64,000 bases of DNA from NCBI RefSeq assembly GCF_024054175.1, contig NZ_JAMXLA010000001.1, positions 1,994,265-2,058,264 on the forward strand, in the 5' to 3' direction. The notes under the pieces are model-generated. The model saw only the letters and a list, made by a program, of their open reading frames with translations. It was not told the DNA's origin and ran no database searches. This document shows, one piece after another, positions 25,724 through 33,182 of this stretch. The stretch's first letter is position 1. Each line of letters begins with the position of its first letter. Origin of the DNA: Flavobacterium sp. NRK1 (GTDB lineage Bacteria > Bacteroidota > Bacteroidia > Flavobacteriales > Flavobacteriaceae). The position numbers were made by a program, and so were the translations under genes.

Positions 25724-27712
25724 ATGACATTTCAGGAACAGATTCAGGAAGGAATACCTTCCTTTTTACCGCAGCCTAAACCGTATGAAACGGATATAAA
25801 TCATGCGCCTAAGCGTAAAGAGATATTAACTGCAGAAGAGAAGAAACTGGCTTTACGCAATGCACTGCGCTACTTTGAGCCTGAACATCATGCTGAACTG
25901 GCTAAGGAGTTTGCCAGCGAACTTGAAACTTACGGACGTATTTACATGTACAGGCTTCGTCCGGACTATAGAATGTATGCCAGACCTATAGATGAGTATC
26001 CTGGGAAATCGGAACAGGCAAAAGCTATAATGCTGATGATTCAGAATAATCTGGATTATGCCGTAGCACAACATCCGCATGAACTTATTACCTATGGGGG
26101 TAATGGAGCGGTATTTTCAAACTGGGCACAATACAGGCTTACCATGAAATACCTTAGCGAAATGACCGACGAGCAAACGCTGATTATGTATTCGGGGCAT
26201 CCAATGGGCTTGTTTCCTTCGCATAAAGAGGCACCAAGAGTGGTAGTTACCAATGGTATGGTTATACCTAATTATTCTAAACCGGATGACTGGGAAAAAT
26301 TTAATGCTTTAGGTGTATCGCAATACGGACAAATGACTGCCGGTAGTTATATGTATATCGGGCCACAGGGTATTGTTCACGGAACTACAATTACGGTATT
26401 GAATGGCGGAAGGAAGATTTCGAAGAATGGAGAAGGACTTGAAGGAAAAGTTTTTGTCACTTCCGGACTTGGAGGGATGAGTGGAGCTCAGCCAAAAGCA
26501 GGAAATATTGCGGGTTGTATTACAGTTTGCGCAGAGATTAATCCGAAGGCTGTAAATACACGTCATTCTCAGGGATGGGTTGATGAAGTTATAACCGATA
26601 TTAATGCTCTTATAAAAAGGGTAGAAACGGCAAAAGCTAATAAAGAAGTGGTTTCTATAGCTTATCAGGGTAACGTGGTAGAGGTATGGGAAGCATTTGA
26701 TGAAAATAATATATATGTAGATCTGGGTAGTGACCAGACATCGCTTCACAATCCGTGGGCGGGAGGTTATTATCCGGTTGGATTATCGTTTGAAGAATCT
26801 AACAAAATGATGGCTGAAAACCCTGAACTGTTTAAGGAGAAAGTACATGCATCTTTACGCAGGCAGGCTGATGCTATTAATAAGCATACTGCAAAAGGAA
26901 CTTACTTTTTTGATTACGGAAATGCTTTCCTTTTGGAAGCGTCACGTGCCGGAGCAGATATTATGGCTGCAGATGGCATAAACTTCAGGTATCCTAGTTA
27001 TGTACAGGATATTATGGGGCCAATGTGTTTTGACTATGGTTTTGGTCCTTTCCGTTGGGTTTGCGCTTCAGGCAGACCGGAAGATTTAGCTAAAACTGAT
27101 GCTATTGCAACAGCAGTACTTGAAGAAATGGCTAAAACAGCCCCTGAAGAGATTAAACAACAAATGCAGGATAATATAAAATGGATTAAGGGAGCACAGG
27201 AAAATAAACTTGTTGTGGGTTCTCAGGCACGTATATTATATGCCGACGCTCAGGGAAGAATTAATATAGCCAATGCCTTTAATAAAGCCATTGCTAATGG
27301 AGAAATTGGCACTGTAGTACTTGGGCGTGACCATCACGATGTATCGGGTACAGATTCTCCGTACCGTGAAACATCTAATATTTATGATGGCTCCCGCTTT
27401 ACGGCCGATATGGCTATTCATAATGTTATTGGTGATAGTTTCCGCGGTGCAACATGGGTAAGTATTCATAACGGTGGCGGAGTAGGCTGGGGCGAGGTTA
27501 TTAATGGCGGATTTGGTATGGTTCTTGATGGTTCTCAGGAAGCGTCAAGGCGTTTAGAATCAATGCTTTTCTGGGATGTTAATAACGGTATTGCAAGACG
27601 CAGCTGGGCAAGGAACGATGAGGCTATTTTTGCTATAAAAAGAGCTATGGAAGTTCAGCCGCTGCTTAAAGTAACGCTGCCTAATATTGTAGATGACGCT
27701 TTACTAGGCTGA
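25724..27712 (+). CDS. hutU: Urocanate hydratase
   Basis: Second enzyme of histidine degradation; it hydrates urocanate to 4-imidazolone-5-propionate using tightly bound NAD. Recognisable family blocks are LMIQNNLDYAVAQHPHELITYGGNGAVFSNWAQ (split by me into its two halves, near residues 105-135), YSGHPMGLFPSH, GLGGMSGAQPKAG (NAD-binding, near 245), FDYGNAFL near 395 and the Cys-containing IMGPMCFDYG near 430, where the catalytic-region cysteine lies. Length is 662 residues, longer than the ~555 of proteobacterial HutU but usual for Bacteroidota. The other hut genes are not adjacent. Confidence 0.95.
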   Translation: MTFQEQIQEGIPSFLPQPKPYETDINHAPKRKEILTAEEKKLALRNALRYFEPEHHAELAKEFASELETYGRIYMYRLRPDYRMYARPIDEYPGKSEQAKAIMLMIQNNLDYAVAQHPHELITYGGNGAVFSNWAQYRLTMKYLSEMTDEQTLIMYSGHPMGLFPSHKEAPRVVVTNGMVIPNYSKPDDWEKFNALGVSQYGQMTAGSYMYIGPQGIVHGTTITVLNGGRKISKNGEGLEGKVFVTSGLGGMSGAQPKAGNIAGCITVCAEINPKAVNTRHSQGWVDEVITDINALIKRVETAKANKEVVSIAYQGNVVEVWEAFDENNIYVDLGSDQTSLHNPWAGGYYPVGLSFEESNKMMAENPELFKEKVHASLRRQADAINKHTAKGTYFFDYGNAFLLEASRAGADIMAADGINFRYPSYVQDIMGPMCFDYGFGPFRWVCASGRPEDLAKTDAIATAVLEEMAKTAPEEIKQQMQDNIKWIKGAQENKLVVGSQARILYADAQGRINIANAFNKAIANGEIGTVVLGRDHHDVSGTDSPYRETSNIYDGSRFTADMAIHNVIGDSFRGATWVSIHNGGGVGWGEVINGGFGMVLDGSQEASRRLESMLFWDVNNGIARRSWARNDEAIFAIKRAMEVQPLLKVTLPNIVDDALLG

Positions 27713-27775
27713 TAATTGATAAAGTTAATTGTCAGCATTTTATTAAATTGCTATGAACCATTAACTTTTAAAATT

Positions 27776-28324
27776 ATGAAGACTGTAAAATTGCTATCGT
27801 TACTGTTTATTACAGCCATAGCTGCTTCATGCAGCTCTATACGGGTAAATTCGGATTACGATGATAATGCCGATTTTAACCAATATAAAACCTATGGTTT
27901 TTTTGACAAGGCTATAGAAAAGGCAGAAATATCTGATCTTGATAAGAAAAGAATACTTAACGCTATAGATGCCGAGTTTCAGAAAAAGGGATTTACAAAA
28001 AGTGATAACCCTGCATTACTGGTAAATATCTTTACCAAAGCCAGTAAAGAAGTCAACGTAAACCAATGGGGATACGGTGGTGGCTGGGGCTGGGGCTGGG
28101 GTTACGGCTGGGGCCCCGGTTATTGGGGTGGTAACTACACCTCTGTAAGTACCTCTACAGAAGGGACTCTTTTTATAGATCTTATAGATGCCAATAAAAA
28201 AGAACTTGTGTGGCAGGGAGTGGGTACAGGAGTATTAACCCTGGATCGTGATAAAAAGCAAGAACGTATAAATGAATTTGTTTCAGAGATCATGAAACAG
28301 TTTCCTCCGCAAAAGAAGAAATAA
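27776..28324 (+). CDS. DUF4136 lipoprotein
   Basis: 182-residue outer-membrane or periplasmic lipoprotein. Signal peptide MKTVKLLSLLFITAIAASC ends in lipobox AASC (Cys19). The mature part starts SSIRVNSDYDDNADFNQYKTYGFFD, the DUF4136 entry motif. A Gly/Trp/Tyr-rich segment (GYGGGWGWGWGYGWGPGYW, residues ~101-119) is unusual and is followed by GTLFIDLIDANKKELVWQGVGTG, the conserved C-terminal block. Function is unknown. ATG at 27776 is chosen so that the signal peptide begins properly. A terminator follows immediately. Confidence 0.88.
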   Translation: MKTVKLLSLLFITAIAASCSSIRVNSDYDDNADFNQYKTYGFFDKAIEKAEISDLDKKRILNAIDAEFQKKGFTKSDNPALLVNIFTKASKEVNVNQWGYGGGWGWGWGYGWGPGYWGGNYTSVSTSTEGTLFIDLIDANKKELVWQGVGTGVLTLDRDKKQERINEFVSEIMKQFPPQKKK

Positions 28325-28328
28325 TATA

Positions 28329-28365
28329 TAACCGTAGTTTTTAAAGCTACGGTTTTTGTTTTTTT
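28329..28365 (+). terminator. Terminator after DUF4136 gene
   Basis: ACCGTAG / CTACGGT stem (28331-28353) with T-runs TTTTTGTTTTTTT immediately after. Confidence 0.85.
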
Positions 28366-28461
28366 AGATTTTTTAAGAAACACATAATAAATTAAAAACT
28401 GTTGAGTTATATACTTACTGTTTTAATCAATTGTTATTTCAATTATTACTTTGTTTCTGTT

Positions 28462-28490
28462 AGCCACGGCGTAAGCCGTGGCTTTGCTTT
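28462..28490 (+). terminator. Orphan hairpin, terminator-like
   Basis: AGCCACGGC-GTAA-GCCGTGGCT, a perfect 9-bp stem with a tetraloop (28462-28483), then TTGCTTTTTT. It lies 97 nt after another terminator, and no open reading frame lies between the two. Either a back-up terminator or the end of a small RNA. Confidence 0.5.
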
Positions 28491-28548
28491 TTTATTAGTT
28501 GCTTAATGTTTAACATAGGTTTGATAATTAGGGATTTTAAAATATATA

Positions 28549-28605
28549 TTTTACGTTTTAATAATATTAAGTGAGAAATTCGTAATTTTACGTTATAAAT
28601 AACGT
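28549..28605 (+). promoter_or_regulatory. Dyad and direct repeats before the aromatic hydroxylase gene
   Basis: A perfect inverted repeat ACGTTAT-AA-ATAACGT (28590-28605) ends 10 nt before the hydroxylase ATG. TTTTACGTT occurs at 28549-28557 and again at 28586-28594, overlapping the dyad's left arm. This placement suits an operator for a dimeric regulator. Confidence 0.5.
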
Positions 28606-28614
28606 TTGTATAAC

Positions 28615-30375
28615 ATGAATACACCTATAGAAAGCAACCCGCTGATAGACAGATTGCCAAAACATTTAAAACAATTTATCAAGCCACAGGATTATAATGA
28701 CTATACATCTATAAACCAGGCAGTATGGCGTTATGTTATGCGTAAAAACGTAGATTATCTTAGCAGGGTTGCCCATAGCTCTTACCTTGAAGGATTAAAA
28801 AAAACAGGTATAGAGATAGATAATATTCCAAGCATGTATGGCATGAACAGGATATTACAGGAAATAGGCTGGGCTGCCGTTGCGGTAGATGGGTTTATTC
28901 CTCCTAATGCATTTATGGAATTTCAGGCGTATAATGTGTTGGTTATTGCTTCAGATATCCGTCAGTTAGAACATATAGAATATACCCCCGCACCGGATAT
29001 TATTCATGAAGGGGCGGGGCATGCACCTATTATTGCTAACCCTGAATATGCTGAATATTTAAGGCGTTTTGGAGAAATAGGGTGTAAAGCAATATCGTCG
29101 GCAAGAGATTATGAAATTTATGAGGCAATTCGGCTTTTATCTATTCTGAAAGAAGCTGAAGGTACTCCTCAGGATGAAATTGATGCTATTGAAAAGCGTG
29201 TTGACGAGCTGCAAAATGATACTGCTGAACCTTCTGAAATGGCACTTATACGAAACCTGCACTGGTGGACAGTAGAGTACGGACTTATTGGTACAGTTGA
29301 AAACCCTAAAATATATGGTGCAGGACTACTTTCCTCTATTGGTGAAAGCGCATGGTGCATGACTGATAATGTGAAAAAAGTACCTTATGATATTGAGGCA
29401 GCTTATCAGGGATTTGATATCACCAAGCCACAACCGCAACTTTTTGTAACACCGGATTTTGCACATCTTAGCCTTGTGCTGGAAGAGTTTGCTAATAAAA
29501 TGGCACTTCGTACAGGTGGTCTTAGCGGCTTGGAAAAACTTATAAAATCTAAGGCATTAGGTACTATAGAGCTTAGTACAGGTATTCAGATATCGGGTGT
29601 GTTTACTAATGTAATAGAAAACGAAGGTAAGCCGGTATATATACAAACCACAGGCAATACTGCATTGTCTTACAGAGAAAAAGAACTTGTTGGGCACGGA
29701 ACATCATACCATGCTGAAGGTTTTGGCAGTCCGGTAGGTAGATTAATAGGTATAAATCTTTCGGTAGAAGATATGAGTCCACGTGATTTAATGGCGTATG
29801 ATATTTATGAAGGAAAGAGAGTAACTCTTGAATTTGAAGGAGATATTACAGTAAGTGGAGAAATAATTACCGGAACAAGAAATATTCAGGGTAAAATAAT
29901 ACTTATAAGCTTTAGAGACTGTACTGTTACCCATAATGATACAGTGTTATTTCAGCCGGAATGGGGTATTTATGATATGGCTGTTGGTAAAAAAGTAGTA
30001 TCTGCTTTTTCGGGTCCGGCCGATGTTAATAGTTTCGACCTTGTTACTCATGTTCCTTCAAGTAAAACTATTAAAGCTCAAAAATCTCCTGAAAGAGAAG
30101 AACTTGAAAGCTTATACTTAAATATCAGGAATATAAGAGAAGGTAAAGAGGCTAATCACAATATTGCCGAAACATTTAAAATACTTAAAGAAAAACACAG
30201 TAATGACTGGCTGCTTTCGGTTGAGATTGCAGAGTTGTTATATAAAGATAAAAACCAGGAGTTATTGCAGGATGTTATGCTGCACCTGGATGCCGTTAAA
30301 AAGAAACGCCCTGAAGTGGGGCATCTTATTGATGGCGGATTAGAACTTATATTTGAAAAAGAGAAAGTTTCTTAA
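28615..30375 (+). CDS. Aromatic amino acid (phenylalanine-4-) hydroxylase, long form
   Basis: Pterin-dependent, non-haem-iron monooxygenase of the aromatic amino acid hydroxylase family, most likely converting phenylalanine to tyrosine. The catalytic domain spans roughly residues 20-330. The iron ligands are the two His of IIHEGAGHAPIIANPEY near residue 133 and a downstream Glu, seen in the ARDYEIYEAIRLL or EYGLIGTVEN region. Residues ~335-586 are a large C-terminal extension absent from ~280-residue bacterial PAHs but common in Bacteroidota. ATG at 28615 is used; the in-frame TTG at 28606 sits next to the operator dyad. A terminator follows. Confidence 0.9.
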   Translation: MNTPIESNPLIDRLPKHLKQFIKPQDYNDYTSINQAVWRYVMRKNVDYLSRVAHSSYLEGLKKTGIEIDNIPSMYGMNRILQEIGWAAVAVDGFIPPNAFMEFQAYNVLVIASDIRQLEHIEYTPAPDIIHEGAGHAPIIANPEYAEYLRRFGEIGCKAISSARDYEIYEAIRLLSILKEAEGTPQDEIDAIEKRVDELQNDTAEPSEMALIRNLHWWTVEYGLIGTVENPKIYGAGLLSSIGESAWCMTDNVKKVPYDIEAAYQGFDITKPQPQLFVTPDFAHLSLVLEEFANKMALRTGGLSGLEKLIKSKALGTIELSTGIQISGVFTNVIENEGKPVYIQTTGNTALSYREKELVGHGTSYHAEGFGSPVGRLIGINLSVEDMSPRDLMAYDIYEGKRVTLEFEGDITVSGEIITGTRNIQGKIILISFRDCTVTHNDTVLFQPEWGIYDMAVGKKVVSAFSGPADVNSFDLVTHVPSSKTIKAQKSPEREELESLYLNIRNIREGKEANHNIAETFKILKEKHSNDWLLSVEIAELLYKDKNQELLQDVMLHLDAVKKKRPEVGHLIDGGLELIFEKEKVS

Positions 30376-30382
30376 ATTGATC

Positions 30383-30406
30383 AAGAGCGCGAAAGCGCTC
30401 TTTTTT
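30383..30406 (+). terminator. Terminator after aromatic hydroxylase gene
   Basis: AAGAGCGC-GAAA-GCGCTCTT perfect stem with GAAA tetraloop, followed by four further T residues; only 8 nt beyond the stop codon. Confidence 0.93.
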
Positions 30407-30421
30407 ATTGGATGGTATGGC

Positions 30422-31378
30422 TTAAAAACTAATGTAAGGATGTTGTTTTTGCAGTGTTGCTATCTTATCATTTAGTTTAGATAAAAAAGCACTATGCTGT
30501 TCGGTATCCGGATTGAATGGTCTGTGTGAAAGGCCTTTCTGAATACTATCTGCAAGTTTCATTATTTCCTGTGCTTGTGGGGTGATATAAGCCTCTGTAA
30601 ACCTGTTCCAGATGTATTCTATAGCTACAGTTGATGGATGTATCATATCTTCAGCATAAAAGCGATAATCGCGTAGTTCATCCATCATTATTTCATAGGA
30701 AGGGAAGTAATTCAGGTTTTTTGATTTTGACTGCGCATTCAGTGTTGTTTGCAGTCCGCTAATAAGATTTGCTTTACTCCACTGATTTTCTGTAAAACCA
30801 TCTTTTATGTGCCTAACGGGTGATACTGTAAATACAATTGATATTGCAGGATTGCTTTCAGTTATCATTTGTATAATGTTCTCCAGGCTTTGTTTTACAT
30901 CGTCAGCAGATAACAGTTCTTTAGTAAACTGTTTTTGAGGTACTTTATGGCAATTGGCAACAAGATTGTTGCTTTCGTTGTTTCTGTAAACCCATGCAGT
31001 GCCTAGAGTTATAATAAGATGCGTTGCGTGTTTCAGATTTTCAAGAGTAGCAGCACAGGCTACATTCAGATTTTTTAGTAATGTGTTTTTATCGGTAGTG
31101 CTAAGTTCAGAATGAGCGTCAAAACAATGCCATAATCCGTTATGTTCAAAAATATCAGCTTCGGTAAATTGTTTGTTATTAATCGCGTAGCCTATAAATT
31201 TTTCTAATGCCAGAGGGTGAAACAATATCCCAAAAGGATTGGTTGTATTTCTGAACTTAAAATAGTCAAACTTCTGCCCGATATTAACCGCAAAACATGA
31301 ACCTAGGGAAACAATTTTAGAATTGTAATCTATAGGGTTATTACTTTTTGAAACAGGTATTTGGGTACTGAATTGCAT
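30422..31378 (-). CDS. GSCFA family protein
   Basis: 318-residue protein of the GSCFA family (SGNH-hydrolase-like fold). The name-giving motif is SLGSCFAVNIGQKF near residue 28, whose Ser would be the nucleophile. Later blocks are LIITLGTAWVYRN, SPVRHIKDGF and the DH-type C-terminal part EDMIHPSTVAIEYIW near residue 235, with His as the catalytic partner. There is no signal peptide. Ester or polysaccharide hydrolysis is the family-based guess; the substrate is unknown. It shares its convergent end with the hydroxylase terminator. Confidence 0.85.
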   Translation of the reverse strand: MQFSTQIPVSKSNNPIDYNSKIVSLGSCFAVNIGQKFDYFKFRNTTNPFGILFHPLALEKFIGYAINNKQFTEADIFEHNGLWHCFDAHSELSTTDKNTLLKNLNVACAATLENLKHATHLIITLGTAWVYRNNESNNLVANCHKVPQKQFTKELLSADDVKQSLENIIQMITESNPAISIVFTVSPVRHIKDGFTENQWSKANLISGLQTTLNAQSKSKNLNYFPSYEIMMDELRDYRFYAEDMIHPSTVAIEYIWNRFTEAYITPQAQEIMKLADSIQKGLSHRPFNPDTEQHSAFLSKLNDKIATLQKQHPYISF

Positions 31379-31397
31379 TTTTTTAAATTATTCGTAA

Positions 31398-31435
31398 ACT
31401 TAAAAAAGAAAACCCCAAATACAATGCATTTGGGA
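31398..31435 (-). terminator. Terminator of the first YD-like lipoprotein gene
   Basis: Leftward reading: CCCAAAT/ATTTGGG stem (31414-31434) followed by TTTTCTTTTTT. Its stem sequence resembles that of the next terminator at 32249-32280. Confidence 0.8.
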
Positions 31436-31457
31436 TTTCACTTTTGTAGATTTAATA

Positions 31458-32222
31458 TTATTCGTAGAAGTATTGATAATGATAAATTTCCTGAACGTTG
31501 AAGTTAAAGCCTGAATTAGTTTTAATGATCGCTGAAATAGGGAAATTCATAGTATTATATTCATAAGTATTGTCATTTACAATAATTTCACCAGACGAAT
31601 CATGTATGATACCCTTCAGTATGTTTTCCCCTTTGTTTAAATTACTTACAATGCCTGTAACATTTTTTAAAGGAGCATTTTTTCCATCATAAATATAGTT
31701 GTAAGTCGTATTACTTCCATAATCATATACTATTGAATTATCGGATTCGGAATATAATATTGTATAGTTTTCTTCGCTAATTTGCCCTAGTTCTGTAAAT
31801 TCTGTGACTGAGGTTGCTGATACTGAACCGTCATTATTATAAATATAAGTATAGGTAGTAGTAAAATCATAACTAGTATCATCGTTTTCTGGATAAATAA
31901 TTTTAGTTATATCAGACTTGATTTTTCCATCATTGTTATATTCAAAAAAATCCTCTATGGTTACCTCAGAAGAAACAGATTTTGTATATGTTATCTGATT
32001 CCCAACATAGGTATATGATTCATAATATCCATCTGGCCCTGATATACCTATTAATTTATGCCCGTCATAGTTGTAATCATATGTAGTTTCTACTCCATCT
32101 TCATCAGTTATAACCATTTTTTTTAAGAGTAATGTATCTTCACTGTTTGCTGATTGCGAATCATCGCTGGAACATGATGCCATAAATAAAGCCAATACGG
32201 CCATTGTAATAATTTTTTTCAT
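31458..32222 (-). CDS. Lipoprotein with YD-like repeats (copy 1)
   Basis: 254-residue lipoprotein; signal peptide MKKIITMAVLALFMASC with lipobox MASC. The mature part is a set of Tyr/Asp-rich short beta strands (YDYNYDGHKLIGISGPDG, YEYNNDGKIK, YTYIYNNDGSV and so on) resembling the YD/RHS type, spaced every ~20 residues, and it ends with YHYQYFYE. Function unknown. It is a tandem paralogue of the next gene upstream, with a similar start, repeat style and C-terminus. Confidence 0.8.
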   Translation of the reverse strand: MKKIITMAVLALFMASCSSDDSQSANSEDTLLLKKMVITDEDGVETTYDYNYDGHKLIGISGPDGYYESYTYVGNQITYTKSVSSEVTIEDFFEYNNDGKIKSDITKIIYPENDDTSYDFTTTYTYIYNNDGSVSATSVTEFTELGQISEENYTILYSESDNSIVYDYGSNTTYNYIYDGKNAPLKNVTGIVSNLNKGENILKGIIHDSSGEIIVNDNTYEYNTMNFPISAIIKTNSGFNFNVQEIYHYQYFYE

Positions 32223-32248
32223 TGGTTGTTGGTTTGGTTAAAAAAAGT

Positions 32249-32280
32249 AAAGTCCCAAATATAAACATATTTGGGACTTT
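32249..32280 (-). terminator. Terminator of the second YD-like lipoprotein gene
   Basis: AAAGTCCCAAATAT / ATATTTGGGACTTT is a perfect 14-bp stem with loop AAAC, with an A-run on the left that reads as T's leftward. Confidence 0.92.
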
Positions 32281-32301
32281 AGTGTTCTTATTTTAAAATG
32301 A

Positions 32302-33051
32302 TTATTCGTAGAAGTATTGTATGTTGATTTGTTCTTCATCTCCAAAAGAATTTAAAACTTCTGTTGATGTTAACGGATAACCGGCTGCATTATAAGTATA
32401 ACTGAAAACAGACGATTCATCATCAGAGCCTCCAAAATTGGCTGTATAAGTAACAGTATTATTTAGTCCTCCTCCGGCTTCAGGATAGCTTAGAGTCATT
32501 GAATCGTAGCTAGTTATATTTTTTAATGGGAAATTTTTGGAGTCATAAGTATATTGAAATACTTCACCATCAGATTCGTACTTGATAATATTACCATTGG
32601 TAATAGTAATAGTTCCTGTTCCTCCCTCATAAGTTTGAGAATCAAGGTCACCATAATATCCATTAACAGTTATTGTACCATTGCTATTGTAAATATATTC
32701 GTTTTTATCTCCTATCTCCTCATCAAAAGATAAAGTTGTAAATGTTGCAAGTTTATTATCTGAATTGTAAGTAAATATGTCTTCCTGAATAATTTCTCCT
32801 CCCTCGTGATATTTAATAGACGTAACTAAATCTCCCTCATATATATACTCATCATAAGAACCATCATTACGTGTTATTTTTGTTAGCTTTGTTCCGCTAT
32901 AAGTAAATGTTGAAGTTAGAGTGCCTTCTGACGATGTCTCAATAGTTTTTTTAAGCAGCACAGTATTTTCAGTATTGTTTGATGTTGAATCATCATCAGA
33001 ACATGATGCCATAAATAAGGCAATAGCTGCAATTGCAAAAATTTTCTTCAT
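32302..33051 (-). CDS. Lipoprotein with YD-like repeats (copy 2)
   Basis: 249-residue paralogue of the 31458 gene. Signal peptide MKKIFAIAAIALFMASC with lipobox MASC; then SDDDS and the same repeat style (FTYSGTKLTKITRNDGSYDE, FTYNSDNKLATF, YTYDSKNFPLKNITSYDS), ending QYFYE as in its neighbour. The family is unrecognised beyond Bacteroidota YD-like lipoproteins. Gene, stop and terminator have the same arrangement as the downstream copy, which suggests a tandem duplication that has diverged. Confidence 0.8.
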   Translation of the reverse strand: MKKIFAIAAIALFMASCSDDDSTSNNTENTVLLKKTIETSSEGTLTSTFTYSGTKLTKITRNDGSYDEYIYEGDLVTSIKYHEGGEIIQEDIFTYNSDNKLATFTTLSFDEEIGDKNEYIYNSNGTITVNGYYGDLDSQTYEGGTGTITITNGNIIKYESDGEVFQYTYDSKNFPLKNITSYDSMTLSYPEAGGGLNNTVTYTANFGGSDDESSVFSYTYNAAGYPLTSTEVLNSFGDEEQINIQYFYE

Positions 33052-33120
33052 TGCTTTTGAAATTGATTGTTAATAATTGGTTTGCGAATATAGTAATTTT
33101 CTGATGCAAATTGTTAAAAA

Positions 33121-33165
33121 AAAGGGTTGCATTACTTTATTTAAAAAGTAATGCAACCCTCTTGT
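33121..33165 (-). terminator. Terminator after alaS
   Basis: GGGTTGCATTACTTT / AAAGTAATGCAACCC is a perfect 15-bp stem (33124-33159), 18 nt past the alaS stop; leftward it is followed by an eight-residue T run. Confidence 0.95.
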
Positions 33166-33182
33166 TTTTTTGTAATATATGT

